Shown piece by piece: positions 43,855 through 52,135 of a DNA stretch of 64,000 bases. A program made the position numbers and the translations under genes. Origin of the DNA: an uncultured Veillonellaceae bacterium (GTDB taxonomy: Bacteria; Bacillota; Negativicutes; Veillonellales; Dialisteraceae); contig CASEBK010000032.1 in assembly GCA_949286115.1 (NCBI GenBank), positions 1 to 64,000 on the forward strand, in the 5' to 3' direction. The notes beneath the pieces were generated by a model, which saw only the letters and a program-made list of their open reading frames with translations, had not been told where the DNA came from and did not search any database. Each line of letters begins with the position of its first letter. The first letter of the stretch is position 1.

Positions 43855-44379
43855 TCCCTTCGGGCACCGGGCTCCGTTCAAACGGGCGGATGTCCTGAAC
43901 CAGCGATTGACTTCTCCCTCATGGGGACGCGGGCCCGATTTCTGCGCGAGGGGATGTACGCAGGCGGTGCGGCCACCATCCGTCGCTCGCCCTCACCGCA
44001 TGGCGGTGGAAGTTTTGCGTCGCGCATTTTTCAAATGCGCATCCCCTTTGGTTCCGTATTGGTTCATGGGAGTGCGGACCCACATCACGATATAAAGCGA
44101 TATCGAAGCTGTCAGTGCGGGACGCCGTCACGACGCGCACCACCCTCGGCAGGCGGAGCGGCACCGCCGCACGGAGCCTGCTTTAGAGCTCTTTCCTCTC
44201 CCGCTGCCTCTCTTCCCTGGCGGCAAGGTCGTCTCATCCATCGTGCCTTCTGCCTGCCCTGTGGTTCGGCGGGGCCTACCTGCTTGGAAACGTCGAGCGG
44301 CCTTCGCCTCGTATGGCCATTTTGTGCCCGGCGGCCTTTCTTAGCGCTTCAACCATCTCCGGTCCTATTTCCGCGCACG

Positions 44380-44411
44380 CAAAAACCGGCCCCGTGAGGA
44401 GCCGGTCTTTG
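44380..44411 (-). terminator. Intrinsic terminator after the two-block charged protein gene
   Basis: ACCGGC-TCC...GG-GCCGGT stem followed by TTTTTG on the minus strand. Confidence 0.8.
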
Positions 44412-44412
44412 A

Positions 44413-45669
44413 TCATTCTTCGATGACGAGTTTGATCTTTTTGCCCTTTTTCTTCTCTTTTTCTTTTTTCTTTTTGTCTTTCTTCGCTTTTTCCTTTTCT
44501 TTCTTTTTCTTATCCTTCTCTTTTTTCTTCTTCTCGTCCTTTTTCTTTTTCTCTTTCTTCTTTTCTTTCTCTTCTTTTTCTTTGTCCTTCTTCTTTTTCT
44601 CTTTCCGGTCTTTCTCTGCGGCGGAGCGGAGGGCGGCTTTGCGGTCGGCGCTGTCGGTCACGAGATCAGCTTCGTAGAAGTCGTCGTCATCATCATCATC
44701 ATCGTCGTCCTCTTCTTCGTCCTCATCCTCTGCGTCCGTTTCGCGGTCTTCGTCTTCTTTGTCATCCTCATCGTCTTCCGCTTCGTCTGCGCTCTCGGCG
44801 TTCGGCGCTTCGGCGGTGAATTCTTCTTCGCTCTCGATGGGGAGCGGCTCCACAGCCGTCTCTTCTTCGGTGCTTTCGTCCGCTTCGGGGGCGGCTTCCT
44901 CCGCTGCCTCTTCCGCTTCTGCGGGCTGCGCTGCGGGGGATCCTTCTCCGGTCTCCTCGGCGGCTTCGGCTTTCTCTGCGGTTTCTTCCGCCGCCGCTTC
45001 TTCAGGCTCTTCGGCGGCCTCTTCTGCCGCTTCGGCCTCTTCTGCCGGCTCGGCTGCCGGTCCTTCCGCCGCTTCGCTTTCGTCAGGCTCTTCGGTGACG
45101 GGGGTGTTTTCCTCCGCTTCTTCGAGGACCGCGGCGGTCTCGGCCGGTTCGGCGTCATCCTCCTCCGGCTCTTCCGCTTCTGCGGCGGCTTCCTCAGCGG
45201 CTTCTTCAGCGATGGCGTCCACGAGGTCGTTTTCGTCCCGCGCCGCTTCTGCCTCCGCCGCTTCCGGCATTTCCTCCGCTGCCTGCGGCTCTTCTGCGCG
45301 GATCTCCACCACTTCGTCTGCGAGCGAGTCGGCGGCGGGCTCCCGGTCGATGGCGATGTCTTCGATCTCCGGGGACGCAGGCTCTGCGTCGGGCGTGCCG
45401 ATGGTGTGGCTCTTGTACTCGAGGCTCTGGATCTCCTCGGCGGCCTGCGGGGCGCTCTCCATCTCTTTCAGCACGCTGTCGATGGTCTCTTCCATCATGA
45501 CCGCGAGAGAGAAGATGCGGCGGATGCGCATTTCCTCATCGGGGAGCGCCGCGGAGAATGCGCCCTGCTGGAGGCGGTGGTTCAGGAAGATCTCGTCTTC
45601 CATGAGCTGCCTGTGGATCTCCCGAAGGGCCTCTTCGAGGGACATCTTCCATTCCTTGTTTTCGTTCAT
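44413..45669 (-). CDS. Two-block charged protein: acidic Glu/Ala/Asp region and Lys-rich tail
   Basis: 418 residues. The first 75 look folded and helical (MSLEEALREIHRQLMEDEIFL). Residues about 85-310 are Glu/Ala/Pro-rich and disordered and end in a poly-Asp run of ten or more. After a short EADLVTDSADRKAALRSAAEK bridge, the last about 80 residues are almost entirely Lys/Glu/Asp with Lys in large excess (KKKKDKEKEEKEKK). No family recognised. The strong charge segregation suggests a polyampholyte binding nucleic acid, ribosomes or envelope polymers, but this is inference. The start overlaps the CNNM/CBS gene stop (ATGA). Confidence 0.8.
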   Translation of the reverse strand: MNENKEWKMSLEEALREIHRQLMEDEIFLNHRLQQGAFSAALPDEEMRIRRIFSLAVMMEETIDSVLKEMESAPQAAEEIQSLEYKSHTIGTPDAEPASPEIEDIAIDREPAADSLADEVVEIRAEEPQAAEEMPEAAEAEAARDENDLVDAIAEEAAEEAAAEAEEPEEDDAEPAETAAVLEEAEENTPVTEEPDESEAAEGPAAEPAEEAEAAEEAAEEPEEAAAEETAEKAEAAEETGEGSPAAQPAEAEEAAEEAAPEADESTEEETAVEPLPIESEEEFTAEAPNAESADEAEDDEDDKEDEDRETDAEDEDEEEDDDDDDDDDDFYEADLVTDSADRKAALRSAAEKDRKEKKKKDKEKEEKEKKKEKKKKDEKKKKEKDKKKKEKEKAKKDKKKKEKEKKKGKKIKLVIEE

Positions 45670-47024
45670 GCCTTCTCCTTTCCGGCAGGCTCTTCCTGCC
45701 GCTCTGTGACGAGCACTTTGTCGATGCGGCGGTTGTCGCAGTCGAGCACCTCGAAGTGGAACCGTTCATAATCCACGGTCTCCGCCTCTTTCGGGATGTA
45801 GCCGAAGAGGTACACGATGAAGCCGCCCAGCGTTTTATAATAATCTTCCGCTTCGCCCGGAAGTTCTTCTTCGATGTGGAAATGTTCGCGGAAATCGTCG
45901 ATGCTGCAGAGCCCTTCCACGAGCCAGGAATTGTCAGACCGGCGGATGAAGCGGTTCTGCTCCTCCCGGAGGTCTTCCGCGTCGCCGGGCATGTCGCCCA
46001 CGATCTCTTCGAGCACGTCGTGCAGGGTGATGAGGCCGGAGAGGACGCCGTATTCGTCGATGACGATGGCTTCGTGCACGCCTTTGTCGTGGAAATTCTG
46101 GAGGACTTTCACCAGCGTGAGCGTCTCCGGGATATACACGGTCTGGCGCATCACGGCCCGGACGGACTCGGCGATGGTGCGCTCGGGATGCTTGTGGCTG
46201 TCCATGAGGACGTCGCTCACGTCCACGATGCCGATGAAATCGTCCAGCGACCCTTTCCCCACGGGGAGGCGGAAATGGCTCGACTCTTCGAGCGTCTTCC
46301 AGATCTCTTCTGGCGTATCTTCGATGTCGATCCACGTGAGCTGGGTGCGGGCGGTCATGCAGTCCGCGGCGGTGAGGTCATCCAGCTGAAAGACCCGATC
46401 CACCAGGATGGGCTCCGCCTTGTCAAAGGTGCCCATGCGCGCGCCCTGCTTCAGGAGCACCCGGATCTCTTCTTCAGAGACGGGCTGTTCCTTGCCCATA
46501 TCCACGCCGATGAGACCGATGACGATCTTCGTGGACCATGTGCTGAACATGACGAGAGGCCGGCACAGGGCGGAGAACATGAGCATGGGCTTGGCGATGG
46601 CGCAGGACGCTTTCTCCGGGATGGCGATAGCCAGCCACTTCGGGGCGAGCTCGCCCAGGATGAGCGTGGCGTACGTCACGAGAGAGATGACGATGGCCAT
46701 GGCCAGGCCCTGCGCGTACGGCGCGACGGCGGGGATCTCCCGCAGCTCCGCCGCCAGCGGCACCGCCAGCGACGCGCCGGAAAACATGCCCGTCAGGATA
46801 CCGATGGCGGTGATGCCGATCTGAATGGTGGAGAAGAGGTTCTCCGGATTGTCCGCGATCTTCAGCGCGTACTCCGCTTTCTTATTTCCCTTCTTCGCCA
46901 TCTCGCGGAGCTTCGTCTTCCGCGCGCCCACCACGGCGATCTCCGTCATGGAGCAAATGCCATTGAATACGATGAGGATAAAAATGATGAGTATTTCCGA
47001 CCATATGTGGCCGCCGTCTTCCAT
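45666..47024 (-). CDS. CNNM/CBS-domain transporter-like protein (HlyC/CorC family)
   Basis: About 452 residues from ATG 47022-47024 (MEDGGHIWSEILIIF) after AAAGGATG. The DUF21/CNNM membrane domain has four segments in about residues 8-190, with NGICSMTEIAVVGARKTKL and GILTGMFSG. Two CBS domains follow at about 205-330 (DCMTARTQLTWID, VIDEYGVLSGLITLHDVLEEIVGD), then the CorC/HlyC C-terminal domain. Linked to Mg2+ or Co2+ extrusion in relatives. Translationally coupled to the charged two-block protein. Confidence 0.9.
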   Translation of the reverse strand: MEDGGHIWSEILIIFILIVFNGICSMTEIAVVGARKTKLREMAKKGNKKAEYALKIADNPENLFSTIQIGITAIGILTGMFSGASLAVPLAAELREIPAVAPYAQGLAMAIVISLVTYATLILGELAPKWLAIAIPEKASCAIAKPMLMFSALCRPLVMFSTWSTKIVIGLIGVDMGKEQPVSEEEIRVLLKQGARMGTFDKAEPILVDRVFQLDDLTAADCMTARTQLTWIDIEDTPEEIWKTLEESSHFRLPVGKGSLDDFIGIVDVSDVLMDSHKHPERTIAESVRAVMRQTVYIPETLTLVKVLQNFHDKGVHEAIVIDEYGVLSGLITLHDVLEEIVGDMPGDAEDLREEQNRFIRRSDNSWLVEGLCSIDDFREHFHIEEELPGEAEDYYKTLGGFIVYLFGYIPKEAETVDYERFHFEVLDCDNRRIDKVLVTERQEEPAGKEKA

Positions 47025-47189
47025 AGATCCGACATCCTTTCTCTGATGAAACGCCGTCTTCGGCAGCAAGGAGCGTCTGCGCCCCCTTATATGTGTATTA
47101 TAGCATGAGAGCCGCCGCCGGCGCAGGAAATATCACGCCCTTCCCGCCGCGGCTCCCCGGAAACCTGGCGCCGCGCGGCACGGCAGCGA

Positions 47190-47228
47190 AGGAAAAAGGG
47201 CCCTGCCTTTTGGCAGAGCCCCGTTTTT
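47190..47228. terminator. Strong terminator-like hairpin
   Basis: GGGCCCTGCC-TTTT-GGCAGAGCCCC with A and T runs on both sides. No gene ends here on either strand, which suggests an untranslated minus-strand transcript from 47230-47460. Confidence 0.75.
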
Positions 47229-47330
47229 AAGTTGTATGGCAATGGGCATCCTCAAAAAGGATGATCTCGCTAAACGAACGATTGCCCTTGCTGTGCCCCC
47301 GCCATCCTCTCATGCCTGAAACGGTATCTT
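47229..47330 (-). ncRNA. Candidate structured non-coding RNA
   Basis: Minus strand between the terminators at 47459 and 47190. GCAAGGG pairs with CCCATTGC around two inner hairpins (TCG-TTTAG-CGA and CATCC-TTTTTGA-GGATG), followed by the strong hairpin and T run at 47190-47228. I could not match it to SRP RNA, tmRNA, RNase P RNA, 6S or a riboswitch class. No clear promoter is seen. Apart from this, 47025-47458 shows no gene. Confidence 0.3.
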
Positions 47331-47458
47331 ATCCGGCGTCCAAAGAAATGAGCAGGGGAAAAGGGAACGGCCGCCGCCTGTCCCTTTCCGATTTCGCAGA
47401 AAATTTTACTCGCGCCTTCTCTACCTTGGCAGGATCCCACATCTCCGCCCTATTTCCA

Positions 47459-47487
47459 CGAAAAAACAGCTCACGAAGGAGCTGTCT
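47459..47487 (-). terminator. Intrinsic terminator after the MFS gene
   Basis: ACAGCTC and GAGCTGT arms with TTTTTT on the minus-strand 3' side, eight bases after the stop. Confidence 0.85.
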
Positions 47488-47495
47488 CATTTCAC

Positions 47496-48710
47496 TTAGT
47501 TGCCTCTGGCCAGGCGTTCCTCTTCCCAGCGTTCCGCAGAGAAGCGGCCCGTCTTGCCCAGCTCGATGTAGTAGAAGTAGATGCCGAAGAAGGCGATAGC
47601 CGCCGCCACGAGGTAGACCATGGAGAAGCCGTAGTCCGGCACGAGGCCGCCCAGCAGGAAGGGCCCAAAGCCGATGCCCAGATCGAGCAGGACGAAGTAG
47701 ATGGACCGGAGCGATCCCGCGTGGCTCGCGAACGTGCACCGCAGGGTGAGATTGTGGCACGACGTGATGAGTGTCCGGTAGCCCGCACCGAAGAAGAACC
47801 CCGCGATGAGGAGCATCCAGTTCGCCGTCGTGATGGACAGAGCGATCATCGCCACCACGATGAGCAGCAGAGAGGGATAGATCGCCATGTCGCGGCCGCA
47901 CCGCTCGAGGAGGTAGCTCGAAAGCGGCCGGCAGAGGAAGGTGGCGAAGGCGAAGCAGTAGAAGAAGTACACGCCGCCCGCCGCGGGAAGGCCGCTGGTG
48001 ATGGCATATTCACCGAGGAACGTGATCACCACGGAGTAGCACAGGCCGCCCAGGAAGGCCAGCACCGCCAGGCCGAGAGCGCGGCGCACGTAAAAATTCT
48101 CCACCTTCACAGGTTTCTTCTCCTCGTCGCCCACACGGCGGATGACCGTGCGCCGCGGGAGCTGCACGAAGAACGCCAGGAGGAGCGCCACGAGCGCCAT
48201 GGCGGAAGCTGCGAGCGCCCCCGTGTCGAGCGCGTTCTCATCGACGAAGCGCAGCGCCAGGAAAGGCCCCACGGCGGAAGCCGCTGCCACGCCGAGGCTG
48301 TAATACTTCGTGATGCGGCCCACCTGCTTCATCGGCGTGAGCGCCGCTGCCGCCGTAGACACCGCGGTGGTCGCCGCGCCGAACGCCACGCCATGGAGGA
48401 AGCGCACCGCCAGGAAGAGATACAGATTCGTCGGCACCAGGTACGGCACAGACAGCACGAAGAACGCCGCGATCGACACGAAGAGCATGGTGCGCCGTTC
48501 CAGTCCATCGAGGAAGCGGTTCACCGGGCCGCGGGTAGAGAGCGCCCCCGCCATGAAGAGGCCCGACGCCAGGCCCGCCACGCTCATGGACGTGTCCCAC
48601 TCCGCCAGGGCGTAGCTCACCGTCCAGAGCATCATCATGAAATAGACCACATAGATGAGAAAATTGATGCCTGCATTGCATACGTACGACCGCGCCCAAA
48701 TCTTCTGCAT
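47496..48710 (-). CDS. MFS transporter
   Basis: About 404 residues; ATG 48708-48710 (MQKIWARSYVCNAGINFLIYV) has a perfect GGAGG. Twelve membrane segments. RGPVNRFLDGLERRTMLF is the loop 2-3 MFS signature and RFLHGVAFGAATTAVSTAAAAL matches transmembrane helix 4-5 of drug and metabolite efflux members. Divergent from a LysR regulator gene, a common arrangement for regulated efflux pumps. Substrate unknown. Confidence 0.87.
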   Translation of the reverse strand: MQKIWARSYVCNAGINFLIYVVYFMMMLWTVSYALAEWDTSMSVAGLASGLFMAGALSTRGPVNRFLDGLERRTMLFVSIAAFFVLSVPYLVPTNLYLFLAVRFLHGVAFGAATTAVSTAAAALTPMKQVGRITKYYSLGVAAASAVGPFLALRFVDENALDTGALAASAMALVALLLAFFVQLPRRTVIRRVGDEEKKPVKVENFYVRRALGLAVLAFLGGLCYSVVITFLGEYAITSGLPAAGGVYFFYCFAFATFLCRPLSSYLLERCGRDMAIYPSLLLIVVAMIALSITTANWMLLIAGFFFGAGYRTLITSCHNLTLRCTFASHAGSLRSIYFVLLDLGIGFGPFLLGGLVPDYGFSMVYLVAAAIAFFGIYFYYIELGKTGRFSAERWEEERLARGN

Positions 48711-48835
48711 GATTTCCTCCTGTACGCTCCTGTACCCGTACGATCCGCCGACGGCGCGCCGCCTGCGCGATATCACTATTTTTCATTATATGCAAAGCCT
48801 TCCGCACCGTCTAATGCAGCTCGTTCATCTCCGTC

Positions 48836-48850
48836 ATGCACGGCGTGCAT
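48836..48850. promoter_or_regulatory. Putative LysR operator between MFS and LysR genes
   Basis: ATGCAC-GGC-GTGCAT, a perfect six-base arm palindrome in the 382-base divergent region 48711-49092. No other gene is visible there; AT-rich stretches at 48900-48985 probably hold the promoters. Confidence 0.5.
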
Positions 48851-49092
48851 TAATTTCTGTCCAATGGAGCAGAGGGCCCACTGCGCCCGAAAGCACCGTA
48901 ATTTCCCGTGTTCTCTTATTTTTTATTATGCATCAGATTCATCGAAAATTCCATAGAAATCACGCAAAAATTTTCCGCGCCTCGTGGAAACGCCCGAAAC
49001 GCCGGGCTATAATGAGAATAGAGAAATATGCGCAGGATACATGAGAAAAAACGCCCCCTCATGCATCGGCCGCATCGCGGAAGGAGGCCCCC

Positions 49093-49971
49093 ATGGAGAT
49101 CAATCAGCTCAAATATTTCTGCGCCCTGGCGAACACCCGGCACTTCACTCGCACTGCCCAGGAGATCTCCATCTCCCAGTCGGCGCTGTCCCGGTCCATC
49201 AACAAGCTTGAACAGGAGCTGGGCGCGCCCCTCTTCAAACGCGGCAGCCGGGAGATCCTCCTCACCACCTCCGGGCAGCGCTTCCTCATCCACGCCGAGC
49301 GGGCCCTGCGTGAGCTCGAAAAAGGGCGGCAGGAGATCGAGAGCGAAAAAGACCCCGACCACGGCGTCATCAGCCTCTCCTTCATGCACTCCCTGGGCGT
49401 GCACATCCTGCCCCAACTCCTGAGCGAATTCAAAAAGCTCTACCCCCACATCCAGTTCCACCTCGACCAGGACAACTCCTCCGTCCTCGCCCGGAGCCTC
49501 CTGGCGGGGAAATCGGACATCTGCCTCTGCTCCATCATGGTGAACATGGAGCAGCTCGCCTGGCTCTACCTCTACACCGAAGAGCTCTTCGCCGTCGTCC
49601 CGCCGGATCACCCCTTCGCCTCCCGGAAGAGCATCGAGCTGGGCGACCTCGAGCGGCAGCCCTTCATCACCCTCAAGCCGAACTACAGCCTGCGCATCTT
49701 GACCGACCAATTCTTCGCCATCTCCGGCGTCCGCCCGTCCATCATCTTCGAAGGAGACGACATCAATACCGCCGCCTCCCTCGTCTCCGCCCACCTCGGC
49801 GTGAGTCTCCTGCCGCGCGTGACCGGTCTCGACACACCGGGCCTCGTCTTCCTCCCCGTGTCCTTTCCCGTATGCCGCCGCGAGATCGGCCTCGCCTGGA
49901 GCACCACCCGCCCCCTTTCCCCGGCAGCCCTCCTCTTCCAGCAATTCGTCATCAACCGCTTCAAATCATAA
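49093..49971 (+). CDS. LysR-family transcriptional regulator
   Basis: 292 residues. N-terminal winged helix-turn-helix (MEINQLKYFCALANTRHFTRTAQEI, SQSALSRSINKLEQELGAPLFKR) followed by a linker helix and a periplasmic-binding-like effector domain (GVHILPQLLSEFKKLYPHI, SIIFEGDDINTAASLVSAHLGVSLLP). Preceded by AAGGAGG. Likely controls the divergent MFS carrier in response to a small ligand. Confidence 0.92.
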   Translation: MEINQLKYFCALANTRHFTRTAQEISISQSALSRSINKLEQELGAPLFKRGSREILLTTSGQRFLIHAERALRELEKGRQEIESEKDPDHGVISLSFMHSLGVHILPQLLSEFKKLYPHIQFHLDQDNSSVLARSLLAGKSDICLCSIMVNMEQLAWLYLYTEELFAVVPPDHPFASRKSIELGDLERQPFITLKPNYSLRILTDQFFAISGVRPSIIFEGDDINTAASLVSAHLGVSLLPRVTGLDTPGLVFLPVSFPVCRREIGLAWSTTRPLSPAALLFQQFVINRFKS

Positions 49972-49995
49972 ACACCCAAAAAGCCGTTCCTTTTT

Positions 49996-50264
49996 TGAAC
50001 TGCGCCCCATTTACTGGACTGTATAACAAAAACACAGTAAGTGGGGTGTTTTACTATGCGATCAAAGAAAGGTGGATCGCTGCATTTGAAGGACTTTGAT
50101 ACGATGGAACCATTCAGGAAGGAGCGGGAGAAATATCTGGATGACTACAACCATCGGAGGATCAAAAGCAAACTAAAAGGGCTGCCACTGCCAAATACAG
50201 AGAGCAAGCCCTTAAAGGGAAAATGTGAGCGTTTTTCACTGTCCAACTTTTTGGGGTCAGTTCC
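49996..50264 (+). mobile_element. Deleted IS3-family element, MITE-like, about 269 bp
   Basis: Left end TGAACTGCGCCCCATTTACTGGAC (49996-50019, written here in two runs: TGAACTGCGCCCCA, then TTTACTGGAC). Right end GTCCAAC...GGGGTCAGTTC (50241-50263). They are imperfect inverted repeats sharing GAACTG, CCCCA and TGGAC, as in IS150-like ends. Inside, a short frame joins an N-terminal piece to the transposase C terminus (EKYLDDYNHRRIKSKLKGL), then loses frame before what should read KYREQAL. A CCCCATTTACTG/CAGTAAGTGGGG hairpin sits at the left end. Not autonomous; a second left end lies at 57167. Confidence 0.72.
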
Positions 50265-50291
50265 GCTTCTGCCCTTTTTATTTTGTCTATT

Positions 50292-52025
50292 TTATAAGGG
50301 GTCCTTCTCCTGAGAGAGGCCTGATCGTTGGGAGAGGTCCTGCTCGATGGATTCAGCCAGCTTCTCTGCGATGGCGCTTTCTTCGAAGAGGATGTGGTCC
50401 ACGCCGGCGTCTTTCAGGAGGGGCGCATCCTGGAGGAAGCGGGTGCGGGCGTAGACGATGAGGCCGGGATGGATGCGTTTGGCGGCGATGGCCGCTTCGG
50501 CGGCGGCCGCGGCGGAGGGGATGGTGATGATGAAGAGGGAGGCCTGTTCGATGCCGGCGGCTTTCAGCACGTCTTCTTTCGTGCTGTCTCCGTACACGGC
50601 GGCGATGCCTTCCTGTTCGAGGCGGGAGACGGTGTCGAGGTTCATGTCGAGCACCACCGGTGTGAGGCCCCGGGCGGTGATGACGTCGGCCGCGGCGCGT
50701 CCGGTGGGGCCGTAGCCCGCGATGAGGGCGAGGTCCCGGCCTTCGGAGAGCTCATGGGCGAGCGCCAGGGACCTTTCCTGCAGGTGGGCGTTCTTCCGCT
50801 CGCCCCGGTCGTTCAGGAGGTGCCACAGGGTGGGCTCGCGCCTGGCCGCGGCAAGCGCTGCGGGGACGGCTTTCATGAGGAAGGGGTTCACCGCGATGGA
50901 CGCGAGGGCGCACACGATGAGCACGCTGTAGATGTCTTCGGAGATGAGGCCGAGGGAGAGGCCGGTCTGGGCAAGGATGAACGAAAATTCGCCCACCTGC
51001 GCCAGGCCCGCCGCCACGGTGAAGGAGGTCTCCGCGGTGCCGCCGAGGACGGTGACGATGCCCACGGTGGCAAGGGGCTTCACGAGGAGCACGATCAGGA
51101 GGGAGAGCACCACGATGCCGGGCTGCTCGATGAGGAAGGCCGGCCGGAAGAGCATGCCCACGGAGAGGAAGAAGAGCACGGAGAAGGCGTCCCGGAGGGG
51201 GATGAGCTCGGCCCCGGCCTGATGGCTCGCGCGGCTCTTGCCCACCACCATGCCGCCCAGGAAGGCGCCGAGCGCAAAGGAGGCGTCGAAGATGTACGCC
51301 GCGGCAAGCGCCGTGAGGAAGGCCACGGAGAGGACGGTGAGGGTGAAGAGCTCGTGGGAGCGGGTGCGCACGATGTGTTTCAGCGCCCAGGGCATGACGC
51401 GGCTCCCGGCGGTCATGACGAGCACCCAGAGCACCACCAGTTTCAGCCCGGCCACGCACACCGCCCACAGGAGGGACGCGGCGGAGAAGGTCTCTCCCGC
51501 GGCGAGCGCCGGCCCGATGGCAGGAAGGAGCACCAGCATGAGCACGGTGAAGATGTCTTCCACCACGAGCCACCCCACGGCGACGGTCCCCGCATGGGTC
51601 TCGAGCCGCCCGTTGTCGGTGAGCACCCGGAGGAGCACCACGGTGCTGGCCACGGAGAGGCCGAGGCCGAGGAAGAACCCTTCCGCGAGCGTGTAGCCCA
51701 GAGCGAGCGCCGCGGCGATGCCGAAGACGGTGGCCGCCGTGGCCTGCACCACCGCGCCGGGGATGGCGATGCCTTTCACTTCCATGAGGTCGTCCGTGTG
51801 GAAATGGAGGCCCACGCCGAACATGAGAAGGATGATCCCCGCTTCGGCGAGGTTGTTCGCCAGGTCCGCGTCCGCCACGAAGCCCGGCGTGAGGGGGCCG
51901 ATGAGGAAGCCCGCCGCGAGGTACCCCACGATGGGCGAGAGACGCGCCCGCTGGGCAAGGTAGCCGAAGGCGAGGGCCATGCCGAATCCCACGGCAAGGA
52001 TCTCGAGGAGATGGTAACTGTGCAT
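50292..52025 (-). CDS. CPA2-family cation:proton antiporter with TrkA-N domain (YbaL/KefB-like)
   Basis: 577 residues. Twelve to thirteen membrane segments over residues 1-385 (SPIVGYLAAGFLIGP, LLMFGVGLHFHTDDLM, GLSVASTVVLLRVL, ASFALGAFLGGMVVG). A Rossmann NAD-binding TrkA-N domain follows from about 420 (LIAGYGPTGRAAADVI, VYGDSTKEDVLKAAGIEQA). Predicted K+ or Na+ efflux gated by nucleotide. Single gene between the deleted IS and the TRAP operon terminator. Confidence 0.9.
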   Translation of the reverse strand: MHSYHLLEILAVGFGMALAFGYLAQRARLSPIVGYLAAGFLIGPLTPGFVADADLANNLAEAGIILLMFGVGLHFHTDDLMEVKGIAIPGAVVQATAATVFGIAAALALGYTLAEGFFLGLGLSVASTVVLLRVLTDNGRLETHAGTVAVGWLVVEDIFTVLMLVLLPAIGPALAAGETFSAASLLWAVCVAGLKLVVLWVLVMTAGSRVMPWALKHIVRTRSHELFTLTVLSVAFLTALAAAYIFDASFALGAFLGGMVVGKSRASHQAGAELIPLRDAFSVLFFLSVGMLFRPAFLIEQPGIVVLSLLIVLLVKPLATVGIVTVLGGTAETSFTVAAGLAQVGEFSFILAQTGLSLGLISEDIYSVLIVCALASIAVNPFLMKAVPAALAAARREPTLWHLLNDRGERKNAHLQERSLALAHELSEGRDLALIAGYGPTGRAAADVITARGLTPVVLDMNLDTVSRLEQEGIAAVYGDSTKEDVLKAAGIEQASLFIITIPSAAAAAEAAIAAKRIHPGLIVYARTRFLQDAPLLKDAGVDHILFEESAIAEKLAESIEQDLSQRSGLSQEKDPL

Positions 52026-52094
52026 GTCGTTTCCCTTTCGAAAATCGTCGATACTCTATATGTTCATTATAAAGGAAACGGAGAAAAATTCCCA

Positions 52095-52131
52095 CGCAAA
52101 AAGCCCGGCAGAGACCGGGCCTTTCGGAAAA
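52095..52131 (-). terminator. Terminator of the TRAP operon
   Basis: AAGCCCGG and CCGGGC-CTT arms followed by TTTTT on the minus strand, just past the stop at 52136. Confidence 0.85.
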
Positions 52132-52135
52132 AATT

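Larger units (their letters stand above)
43404..44195. repeat. Intergenic repeat island
   Basis: About 1.1 kb without a convincing gene (43294-44379). GTGCGGACCCACATC(A/G)CGA occurs three times: 43404-43422, 43614-43632, 44072-44090. The foldback core GGCAGGCGGAGCGG...CCGCACGGAGCCTGC occurs at 43479-43551 and 44148-44195, reverse to the copies near 37.7 kb. Between them lie two further large inverted repeats (43697-43724 and 43766-43854). Short open frames here merely read through the repeats. Confidence 0.75.

Noticed and set aside
47229-47460. 6S RNA, tmRNA or SRP RNA
   Set aside because: No closing stem with a central bubble, no tag or tRNA-like end, and no SRP tetraloop region could be found.
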